64,000 bases of DNA, from positions 248,001-312,000 of the forward strand of contig NZ_AUEK01000008.1 of assembly GCF_000425945.1 (NCBI RefSeq). The letters are read 5' to 3'. Below, piece after piece: positions 57,440 through 64,000 of this stretch; positions within the stretch are counted from its first letter, which is position 1, and each line of letters opens with the position of its first letter. This DNA comes from Candidatus Solirubrobacter pratensis. GTDB lineage: Bacteria > Actinomycetota > Thermoleophilia > Solirubrobacterales > Solirubrobacteraceae. A program made the translations under genes and the position numbers. Below the pieces are notes generated by a model, which worked only from the letters and a program-made list of their open reading frames with translations, was not told where the DNA came from and ran no database searches.

Positions 57440-59977
57440 ATGCGTTGGAGGAACGCACTCGTACTCGGGGTCGCGATGACCCTGGTGTCGGGGACCGCGG
57501 CGCGCGCCGCGGATGAGGTGTCGACGAGCGACCGGCTCCAGGACCGGCGCGAGATCGCGAGCGGGACGCGGGCGTACTCGGTCGGCTTCGAGGACGGCCG
57601 CTTCTACGCCAACGGCTGGCACATCACCGGCGAGATGGGCGGCGTCTGGACGCCGCCGATGAAGATGCTCGACGGGATCTGGTTCGGGGTCGGCGACCAG
57701 TGGGCCGGCCAGGCGACGAAGTTCACCAGCGGCAAGGGCTACGTGCGCTACGACCTGCCGCCGCTGAGCGGGCTGAGCCTGCGCCGCACCGACTTCGTCC
57801 CCGACGGCCGGCGCGCCGCGCTGTACGGGCTCGAGCTGAGCAACCCCGGCGGCACGGCCAAGACCGTCACGGTCAAGGTCGACGCGCACTCCGAGCTGAT
57901 GGGCTCGTGGCCGTGGGGCACCGATCCGAACCGCGGCACGCCGGACGCGAGCGCCAACATCCCCGACAAGGGCGCCTACAGCGACGGCGCCCTCGTCTTC
58001 ACCGACGACGGCTCGCTCGGCGACGGCGCGCCTGAGCACCACTACGCTGCGCTCGTCGCCTCCGACCGCACGCCGGCCTCCGGCGAGGCGGCCGCGACCG
58101 GCGGCGGCTACCGCGGGCCGCAGCCGGGGAAGGTGTGCGCCGCGAGCGACGGCACGTCGATGCCGAGCGCCTGCGACGACGGCCCGTACGGCAAGGGCAC
58201 CGGCGGCGAGCTGCGCTACAGCGTCACCGTTCCCGCCGGGCGCAGCGCGACCGTGTGGGTCGCCGCGGCCGGCTCCGACCAGGGCCTGGATGCCGCCCGC
58301 CAGGAGCTGGCGGCCGCCGTCAAGGACCCGGACCGGCTGTTCGCCCAGAAGCTCGCCTCGCGCGCCGCGCTCGCGAGCCGCTCGAAGGTCACGCTGCCCG
58401 GCGACCCGCTGCTGCAGGACGCGGTCGAGTGGGGCAAGCAGAACCTCGCCGACGCCACCCAGACGGCCGAGAACCTGCAGATCCGCTGGACCAACCAGGG
58501 CAAGCAGCAGTTCCCGCCCCCGCTCGGCACGGTGAAGTCGGCCACGTGGTTCGGCGCCGGCTTCCCCGACTATCCGTGGCTGTTCGCGACCGACGGCGAG
58601 TACACCTCGTTCGCCGGCCTCGCGCTCGGCCAGTTCGAGACGGTCGAGTCGCACCTGCGCGCGCTGCGCGACGTCTCGGACATCCTCAACGACCGCTCGG
58701 GCGTGGTCGTCCACGAGGCGGTGCAGGACGGCTCGATCTACTTCGGGCACGACTCCAAGCAGGCCAACGGGACCAACGACTTCAACACCGACGAGACGGT
58801 CAAGTTCCCGAGCATCGTCGCGCTCGTCTGGCGCTGGACCGGCGACGATCGCTTCCGCGACGAGATGTACGACTTCGCCAAGCGCAACCTGCTCTACGTG
58901 CGCGACCACCTGGACGCGGACGGGGACGGCTGGCCCGAGGGCTCCGGCAACGTCGAGCGCACCGGCATGGGACCGGAGAAGCTCGACAACGCCGTCTACT
59001 ACATCCGCGCCCTGCTGGACCTCGCCGACATGGCGAAGTCCAAGCGCGACGCCGGCACGCTGGCGTGGACGACCCGTACGGCGCGCGACCTGCAACAGCG
59101 CTTCGAGTCGACCTGGTGGAGCGCGGCGAACAACCAGTACGCCGACTCGCTGACCGACGGCAACGCGCAACTGTTCCAGAAGCACTGGATCGGCCAGGTG
59201 CCGATGGAGGCCGAGCTGGCGGACGGCTCCGGGCTCGCGAGCACCGAGCACGGCCGGACGGCGCTGGCCGGGCGCGAGAACTCCACCTACAGCGGCGACC
59301 GCCCCTACAACCAGGGCCTCTTCCACACCGGCCGCGGCGGCGGGGCGGACGGCAAGGGCGACTTGTCGATCTTCTCGCTCAACACCTCGATCCAGGCCGT
59401 TGGCGACGGCAACTACGGCCGCATGGGCGCCGGGCAGCAGCAGCGCTACACGGACGCCAACGCCGAGACGATGTTCAGCGAGCCCGCCACCAACGGGACG
59501 CCGGACGAGCAGCCCGGGGCGATGCCGGAGATCCTCCCGTCGGAGGGCTTCGGCAAGAACATCGACCGCTGCTGGACGTGCCGCTCGATGTTCCTGCAGG
59601 CCTGGGGCACCTACGGCACGGCATGGCCGGTGATCCACCAGCAGCTCGGCGTGCGCCCGGCGCTCAACGCCGGGAAGCTCGCGATCGTGCCGCAGATCCC
59701 CGACGGCCAGCCGAGCGTCAAGGGCGAGGACATCCGCCTCGGCGGCGGCTCGGCCACGGTCATCGGCGCGCGTTCGGGCAAGCGGTACTCGACGCGCGTC
59801 TCGCTCGAGCACCTGCGGGTCAAGCTCACGCTCGGCGTGACGCTGCCACCCGGCTCGACGGCGTCGTCGGTCTACGTCGACGGCCGGCGCGTGAAGAAGT
59901 TCGCCACGGCGACGACCGACCGCGGCGTCGAGGTGACCGTCAAGGGCGGCCGCTCGCTCACAGTGAACGCGGGCTAG
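57440..59977 (+). CDS. Secreted six-hairpin glycosidase (amylo-1,6-glucosidase/glucoamylase-like)
   Basis: An 845-residue protein with signal peptide (ALVLGVAMTLVSGTAARAAD), an N-terminal beta domain (TSGKGYVRYDLPPLSGLSLR) and a C-terminal (alpha/alpha)6 toroid: TWFGAGFPDYPWLFATDGEY, acidic pair NTDETVKFPSIVALVWR, DADGDGWPEGSGNVERTGMG and PEILPSEGFGKN. These motifs belong to GH15/GH63-like debranching clans. ATG 57440 follows GGGAGG. Probably induced by its sugar through the adjacent LacI-type regulator. Exact substrate is not known. Confidence 0.85.
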   Translation: MRWRNALVLGVAMTLVSGTAARAADEVSTSDRLQDRREIASGTRAYSVGFEDGRFYANGWHITGEMGGVWTPPMKMLDGIWFGVGDQWAGQATKFTSGKGYVRYDLPPLSGLSLRRTDFVPDGRRAALYGLELSNPGGTAKTVTVKVDAHSELMGSWPWGTDPNRGTPDASANIPDKGAYSDGALVFTDDGSLGDGAPEHHYAALVASDRTPASGEAAATGGGYRGPQPGKVCAASDGTSMPSACDDGPYGKGTGGELRYSVTVPAGRSATVWVAAAGSDQGLDAARQELAAAVKDPDRLFAQKLASRAALASRSKVTLPGDPLLQDAVEWGKQNLADATQTAENLQIRWTNQGKQQFPPPLGTVKSATWFGAGFPDYPWLFATDGEYTSFAGLALGQFETVESHLRALRDVSDILNDRSGVVVHEAVQDGSIYFGHDSKQANGTNDFNTDETVKFPSIVALVWRWTGDDRFRDEMYDFAKRNLLYVRDHLDADGDGWPEGSGNVERTGMGPEKLDNAVYYIRALLDLADMAKSKRDAGTLAWTTRTARDLQQRFESTWWSAANNQYADSLTDGNAQLFQKHWIGQVPMEAELADGSGLASTEHGRTALAGRENSTYSGDRPYNQGLFHTGRGGGADGKGDLSIFSLNTSIQAVGDGNYGRMGAGQQQRYTDANAETMFSEPATNGTPDEQPGAMPEILPSEGFGKNIDRCWTCRSMFLQAWGTYGTAWPVIHQQLGVRPALNAGKLAIVPQIPDGQPSVKGEDIRLGGGSATVIGARSGKRYSTRVSLEHLRVKLTLGVTLPPGSTASSVYVDGRRVKKFATATTDRGVEVTVKGGRSLTVNAG

Positions 59978-61224
59978 CGGTCCTTCGCCTCGCGCCGGAC
60001 GCGCCCGCCGCCGGCTCCGGCCTCGGCGGCGGGCCCGCTCGGCGCGGCGATGCCGAGCACGCGCATCGCCTTCAAGCCGAGCCCGAGCTTCTCGCGGCCG
60101 TCGGTCGAGGCGACGTCGAGGCCCGAGAGGTCGCGCACGCGCTCGAGCCGGTAGCGGACCGTGTGGCGATGCGTGTAGAGGCGGGCGGCGGTGCCGGCGA
60201 CGTTGCCGTCCGCCTCCAGGAACGTCTCGAGCGTCTGGACGAGGTCGGTCTCGTACTGGTCGTCGTAGGCGACCAGCGGGGCGACGGTCTCCTCGTAGAA
60301 GCGCTGCAGCTCGGCCGGATCCTCGCTCATCGCGGGCAGCAGCAGCCGGTAGGCGCCGGTGTCCTCGAACGCGAGCACCGCCGGGCCTTCTCCGCCCGCG
60401 GTGGCGACGTTGGCGGCCAGCAGCGCCTCGTTGCCGGCGCGGTAGAGGTCGACCGGGTCGTGCGCGACCCGCGAGTGCCCGACCGCGAACCGGAACCCAT
60501 GCACGGACGCGTGCAGCTCGCGCGCGATCCCGTCGGCGACGCGCCGCAGCGCGGCGTCCTCGGCCGTGGGCAGCAGCACGACGACGTGGCCCGACGGGTT
60601 GGCGGGATCGTCGACCACCGCGGCCAGCGACCCGGGCGCGCCGGCGCGGGCAGCACGCTCGGCGGCGGCGAGCACGCGCGCGCGCCAATCCTCGTCGGCG
60701 GGGGCGAAGTGGTGCGCGCGTACGACGACGACGGCGCCGCCTTCGCCCAGCCCGGCCCCAAGCTCCTCGCCGCGGGCCACGATGTCGCCGCGATCGGTCA
60801 CGCGGCGCTTGAACAGCGCGCTCAGGAACGCGGCCTGCGCGGCCTCCGATGCGCGATCCGGCGCGCGCAGGCGCTCGACCTCGGACGCCATCATCGTCGT
60901 CGCGATCCGCAGCATCGCCGGCGGCAGCGACCCGCCGCCGCGAGCCCGCATCCGCAGGCGGCCGACGATCTCGTCGCCGACCCGCAGCTCGTGGGTCTCC
61001 ACCCCCGCCGCGTCGCGCATCAGCGCCCGCTCGTCCGCCGTCGAGCGCGCGGCGACCGCGAGCACGGCGCTCGAACGGTCGATCAGGACAAGCGACGCAT
61101 CGAGCGCGCGGGCGGCGGCTCGAACGACCTCCGGGAGTCCGAGGCCCGCCTCGACGGCGTCGGAGATGGCCTCGAGAGCACCGAGGTCAGGCGCCGCCGC
61201 CTCCTTGCGAGCGGGCTGTGACAC
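59974..61224 (-). CDS. PucR/CdaR-type transcriptional regulator
   Basis: A 416-residue regulator. An N-terminal GAF-like sensor (residues 10-100, LVLIDRSSAVLAVAARS), a GGDEF-like middle (VDLYRAGNEALLAANVATAG) and the C-terminal PucR HTH (LETFLEADGNVAGTAARLYT, RHTVRYRLERVRDLSGLDV). The family controls purine or other nitrogen-source catabolism genes; no such genes are adjacent. Its stop overlaps the glycosidase stop on the other strand (CTAG). Confidence 0.92.
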   Translation of the reverse strand: MSQPARKEAAAPDLGALEAISDAVEAGLGLPEVVRAAARALDASLVLIDRSSAVLAVAARSTADERALMRDAAGVETHELRVGDEIVGRLRMRARGGGSLPPAMLRIATTMMASEVERLRAPDRASEAAQAAFLSALFKRRVTDRGDIVARGEELGAGLGEGGAVVVVRAHHFAPADEDWRARVLAAAERAARAGAPGSLAAVVDDPANPSGHVVVLLPTAEDAALRRVADGIARELHASVHGFRFAVGHSRVAHDPVDLYRAGNEALLAANVATAGGEGPAVLAFEDTGAYRLLLPAMSEDPAELQRFYEETVAPLVAYDDQYETDLVQTLETFLEADGNVAGTAARLYTHRHTVRYRLERVRDLSGLDVASTDGREKLGLGLKAMRVLGIAAPSGPAAEAGAGGGRVRREAKDR

Positions 61225-61257
61225 CCGTCCAGTCTAGTTCAGCGCGGGCTCCGGGGC

Positions 61258-61488
61258 TCAGCCCAGGCGGTCGCTGAAGTACCACAGCGCCGCGGCACCC
61301 ACGCCCGCGCCCGCGAGCACGAACGCGGCGAGGATGTAGACGCTCAGGAACGTCGCCATCACGCGGTCGCGCAGGCGCCAATACGACTTCCACGCCGGCA
61401 CCACCACGAGCGTGAGCCAGGCGATCAGGGAGATCGCGCCCGCCGCTCCGGCGATGATGTAGGTCTTCTGATCCTCGTTGAGCGTCAT
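61258..61488 (-). CDS. Small two-helix membrane protein (76 aa)
   Basis: Two predicted membrane helices (AGAAGAISLIAWLTLVVVPA and SVYILAAFVLAGAGVGAAAL) joined by a basic loop (WKSYWRLRDRV). No family is recognised. ATG 61488 overlaps the DedA/PAP2 fusion stop (ATGA), so it is probably made with that protein. Confidence 0.75.
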   Translation of the reverse strand: MTLNEDQKTYIIAGAAGAISLIAWLTLVVVPAWKSYWRLRDRVMATFLSVYILAAFVLAGAGVGAAALWYFSDRLG

Positions 61489-63068
61489 CTCGCGACGCGG
61501 CCATTGTGACGTACGCGCCGCGTGAACAGCGCGAGGATGCCGACCAGCGACCAGATCGCCACGCCCAGCGCGACCCCGGCGAGCACGTCGGTGAGGTAGT
61601 GGGCGCGCAGGTAGACGCGGGTGATCGCGACGACCGCGACGACGATCACGGCGACCGTCACCGCCGCGACGCGTCCGGCCCAGCCGACGCCGCCGCGGAC
61701 GAGGACGGTGGCGCACGCGACAAGCGTCACGGCGTAGCAGGCGTGGCCGGAGGGGAAGCCCGAGAGGTCGGTGTGCACCAGCGCGCCGGGCGGCCGCGGG
61801 CGGTCGTAGGCGGCCTTGGCGATGTGCACGGCGGCGTAGGAGGCGGCGAGGCCGAGCACGAGCGCCCCCGCCTCGAGGTGGCGCCGGCGCATCAGCGCCC
61901 AGCCGCCGGTCAGGACGACGGCGACGACGGCGACGACGAACGTGCCGAGCGTGGTCACGACCTTCGCGACCTGCACCAGCGCGTCGGCGTTCAGCCGGCT
62001 CGCGACGTCCTCCGCCCAGCGGTCGATCCGCGGCTCGCCCGGCTCGAGGATCGCATCGCCGAGCAGGAAGAAGGTGAACGTCCCGACCGCCAGCAGCGCC
62101 AGCATCGTCGTCAGCTCGAGCCCGAGGTTCCCGGGTGTCAGGCGCTCGGCCGAGAAGCGCGCGGTCATGTCGGCGACGGCGGCGGCGGGCCGGCCGATCG
62201 TCCGCCATGCCGGCCGCGCGAGCTTGACGACGGGGCGCCAGCCGCGCCGGTCGGCGCGCTCGTCCAGCCACCCGGCGACCCTCGCCCGCGCCTCGGGATC
62301 GCGGCGCAGGCGGATCAGGGCGACGATGATCGCGATCACCACGACGAGCGTCCCGAACGCGAACAGGCCACGGCTGACGTACGTGGTCAGCTGGTTGATC
62401 GAGCGCCAGAACAGGAAGCCGAGCACGCAGAACGTGGTCGACCACGCTCCCGCGGCGAGCACGTCGTAGGGCAGGAAGCGGCGGAACGGCATCTTCGAGG
62501 CGCCGGCGATGAACGGCGCGATCGGCCGCACGAAGCCGATGAAGCGGCCGATCAGGATGGTCACGCCGCCGCGGCGCTCGAAGAAGCCCTCGACCTGGTC
62601 CAGCCGCTCGTCGGTGATCTTCAGGCGCTCGCCGTGGCGCAGCAACCACTGGCGGCCGAGCCGGCGGCCGAGCTCGTAGGACGTGACGTCGCCGAGGACC
62701 GCGCACGCCCATACGATCGCGATCAGGACCAGCAGCGAGATCTGCCCCTGTCCGGCGACCAGGCCGCCGACGATCACCGCGGTCTCGCCGGGCGCGATGA
62801 AGCCGAGGAACGCGCCCGTCTCGGCGAACGCGAGCAAGCCGACGACCAGGTAGGTCCACTGCCCGAGCCGCTTGCCGGCGTCCTCGAGCACCTTCTCGAA
62901 GTTCGGCAGGTGGATGATCCCGACGCCGATCAGCACGAAGCCGGCGATCGCGATCAGCTCGACCACCTGGAACCAGCGCTGCTGCTTGTGCCGGCGGGTG
63001 ATCAGCCACCCCGCGAGCGCGACTGCGGCGAGCAGCCAGGTGAACTTGATCTGCGCGGTGACGATCAT
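61485..63068 (-). CDS. DedA-PAP2 phosphatase fusion membrane protein
   Basis: A 527-residue multi-spanning protein. Residues 60-240 are a DedA domain (GFIAPGETAVIVGGLVAGQG, GDVTSYELGRRLGRQWLL, RFIGFVRPIAPFIAGASKMP). Residues 315-515 form a PAP2 acid phosphatase with the three motifs: KAAYDRPRP, SGFPSGHACYAV and RVYLRAHYLTDVLAG. DedA proteins can flip undecaprenyl phosphate and PAP2 enzymes can dephosphorylate its diphosphate, so one chain may recycle the lipid carrier. It overlaps ispE by 4 nt (ATGA), which makes precursors for that lipid. Confidence 0.93.
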   Translation of the reverse strand: MIVTAQIKFTWLLAAVALAGWLITRRHKQQRWFQVVELIAIAGFVLIGVGIIHLPNFEKVLEDAGKRLGQWTYLVVGLLAFAETGAFLGFIAPGETAVIVGGLVAGQGQISLLVLIAIVWACAVLGDVTSYELGRRLGRQWLLRHGERLKITDERLDQVEGFFERRGGVTILIGRFIGFVRPIAPFIAGASKMPFRRFLPYDVLAAGAWSTTFCVLGFLFWRSINQLTTYVSRGLFAFGTLVVVIAIIVALIRLRRDPEARARVAGWLDERADRRGWRPVVKLARPAWRTIGRPAAAVADMTARFSAERLTPGNLGLELTTMLALLAVGTFTFFLLGDAILEPGEPRIDRWAEDVASRLNADALVQVAKVVTTLGTFVVAVVAVVLTGGWALMRRRHLEAGALVLGLAASYAAVHIAKAAYDRPRPPGALVHTDLSGFPSGHACYAVTLVACATVLVRGGVGWAGRVAAVTVAVIVVAVVAITRVYLRAHYLTDVLAGVALGVAIWSLVGILALFTRRVRHNGRVAR

Positions 63069-63919
63069 GCCGCGACGGCGCGGTTGTACCCGGCTTCGCG
63101 CAGGCGCGCCGCGACGCGCTCCGGATCGGCGGCGCGGCCGAAGACCGTCGGGCCGGATCCCGTCACCATCGGGTGCTCGGCGCCCTCCTTCTCGAGCGCT
63201 TCGAGCGCGGGGTCGATCGCGCGGCAGAGCCTGCGCGCCGCCGGCTCGAGGTCGTTGACGAGCGGCGGGTCGTGGCCGGCCCTGATCCGCGCGGCGGCCT
63301 CGGCGAGCTCCTCGTCGCTGCGCGCGGCGCCGAGGATGTCGAACGCGCGGTAGACCTCCTTGGCGGTGAGCGCCGCGTCGAGCGGCACGATCACGAGGGG
63401 CAGCTCGGCGCCCGCGACCGGCTCGACGTGCTCGCCGGCGCCGGTGACGAGCGCGCGGGTGTCGTGCAGGAGGGCGGGGACGTCGGCGCCGAGGCGCATC
63501 GCGAGGTGATTCGGGACGGGGATGCCGGAGACCTGCCCGGCGAGGCGCAGCGCGGCGGCGGCGTCGGCCGAGCCTCCCGCCATGCCGCCGGCCACCGGGA
63601 TCCGCTTCGCGATCGAGATGCGCTGGGGCGCGCCGTCCCAGCCCGTGGCGGCGCGGAACTCGGTGAACGCGCGGAGAGCGAGGTTGTCGCCGTAGACGCC
63701 GGGGCAGACGACGAGGTCGCGGACTCCGGACGCGCCGTCGCGGCGCCGCGCCGCGGCCTCCCGGCGCGCGATCGCCACGATCTCCTCCGGCGACGCCGGC
63801 TCGATCGTCACCTCGTCGGCGAGCGCGGTCGGCTGGAACACGGACACGAGCGGATGCAGGCCGTCCGTGCGCGGCGCGCCGACGAGCAGGCACAGGTTGA
63901 CCTTGCCGCGCGCCTTCAC
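63065..63919 (-). CDS. ispE: 4-diphosphocytidyl-2-C-methyl-D-erythritol kinase
   Basis: A 284-residue GHMP kinase of the MEP isoprenoid pathway. It opens KARGKVNLCLLVGAPRTDGL (catalytic Lys), has the ATP loop IPVAGGMAGGSADAAAALRL with catalytic Asp LGADVPALL, and ends with VTGSGPTVFGRA. GTG 63919 overlaps the rsmA stop (GTGA), the conserved rsmA-ispE arrangement. ATG 63946 inside rsmA is rejected. Confidence 0.95.
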   Translation of the reverse strand: MKARGKVNLCLLVGAPRTDGLHPLVSVFQPTALADEVTIEPASPEEIVAIARREAAARRRDGASGVRDLVVCPGVYGDNLALRAFTEFRAATGWDGAPQRISIAKRIPVAGGMAGGSADAAAALRLAGQVSGIPVPNHLAMRLGADVPALLHDTRALVTGAGEHVEPVAGAELPLVIVPLDAALTAKEVYRAFDILGAARSDEELAEAAARIRAGHDPPLVNDLEPAARRLCRAIDPALEALEKEGAEHPMVTGSGPTVFGRAADPERVAARLREAGYNRAVAA

Positions 63920-64000
63920 GCGAGCCGCTCCCACAGCGCCCGCCATTCCGGCGGGGAGAGCGTCTCGGCGCGGGCGTCGGCGGGGTGGCCGAGCGCCTGC
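63916..64000 (-). CDS. rsmA: 16S rRNA dimethyladenosine transferase, C-terminal fragment at window edge
   Basis: The last 27 codons are visible: ALGHPADARAETLSPPEWRA to LWERLA, TGA 63916. The pattern (RAE-x-L-S) is the usual RsmA/KsgA C-terminal helix, and its location just before ispE agrees. The rest is outside the window. Confidence 0.75.
   Translation of the reverse strand, partial: QALGHPADARAETLSPPEWRALWERLA

Overview
The window is 64 kb of very high G+C chromosomal DNA with dense, mostly leaderless or short-leader genes, many 1-4 nt stop/start overlaps and a strong G/C preference at third codon positions. The mix is actinobacterial: ECF sigma factors and a partner-switching module, an ACT-fused malic enzyme, FtsB, Mfd, a PrsA/SurA-like lipoprotein, DGPF proteins, DUF4235, PucR and HxlR regulators. 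A deep-branching actinomycete of the Thermoleophilia (Solirubrobacterales) type fits best. That placement is inferred from gene content and composition, not from a marker tree. No prophage, insertion sequence or CRISPR array was seen.

Layout. 1-4.3 kb: a GAF-phosphatase-kinase protein with a STAS partner, then an ECF sigma factor with a membrane partner, divergent from a secreted HtaA-like protein. 4.3-9.3 kb: a small membrane protein, a secreted cupredoxin protein, rpiA, and an SRPBCC-DGPF-ECF42 operon. 9.3-18.2 kb: an accessory stretch with two decayed genes, tRNA-fMet, DUF72, a 2-hydroxyacid dehydrogenase, ppx, a ThDP enzyme, a kappa-GST/DsbA-like gene divergent from an HxlR regulator, DUF167 and tRNA-Leu. 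18.2-27.8 kb: a one-polypeptide sigma/anti-sigma/membrane fusion, CsaA-like, UPF0173 and Lrp-like genes, selD, a PadR-ABC operon with a clear operator, and a zinc-ribbon rhomboid pseudoprotease. 27.8-34.5 kb: a GCS2 ligase, a DUF2090 aldolase-like protein, malic enzyme, a nuclease, csrA, an acetyltransferase, and a hypothetical gene flanked by paired 69-bp structured repeats. 34.5-46 kb: core genes on the minus strand (ftsB, eno, mazG, PPIase lipoprotein, mfd, GH31, pth, rplY). 46-54 kb: a GH2 glycosidase, hypotheticals, a wrecked oxygenase-reductase, prs-glmU, tRNA-Gln and a secreted S55 peptidase-like protein. 54-64 kb: MTA phosphorylase divergent from DedA, a LacI-regulated secreted glycosidase, PucR, and the rsmA-ispE-DedA/PAP2 operon running off the right edge.

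The most unusual signals are: the ECF sigma fused to its own ZAS anti-sigma domain, membrane segments and a Pro/Thr-rich tail (18266-19813); two equal-length 69-bp repeats with conserved ends and different hairpin cores (33944-34012, 34394-34462); a perfect 11-bp inverted repeat wrapped around a consensus promoter that ends at the padR start codon (23405-23446); and four genes whose best start is CTG inside a CTGA overlap with the preceding stop (8001, 42485, 45159, 50517).
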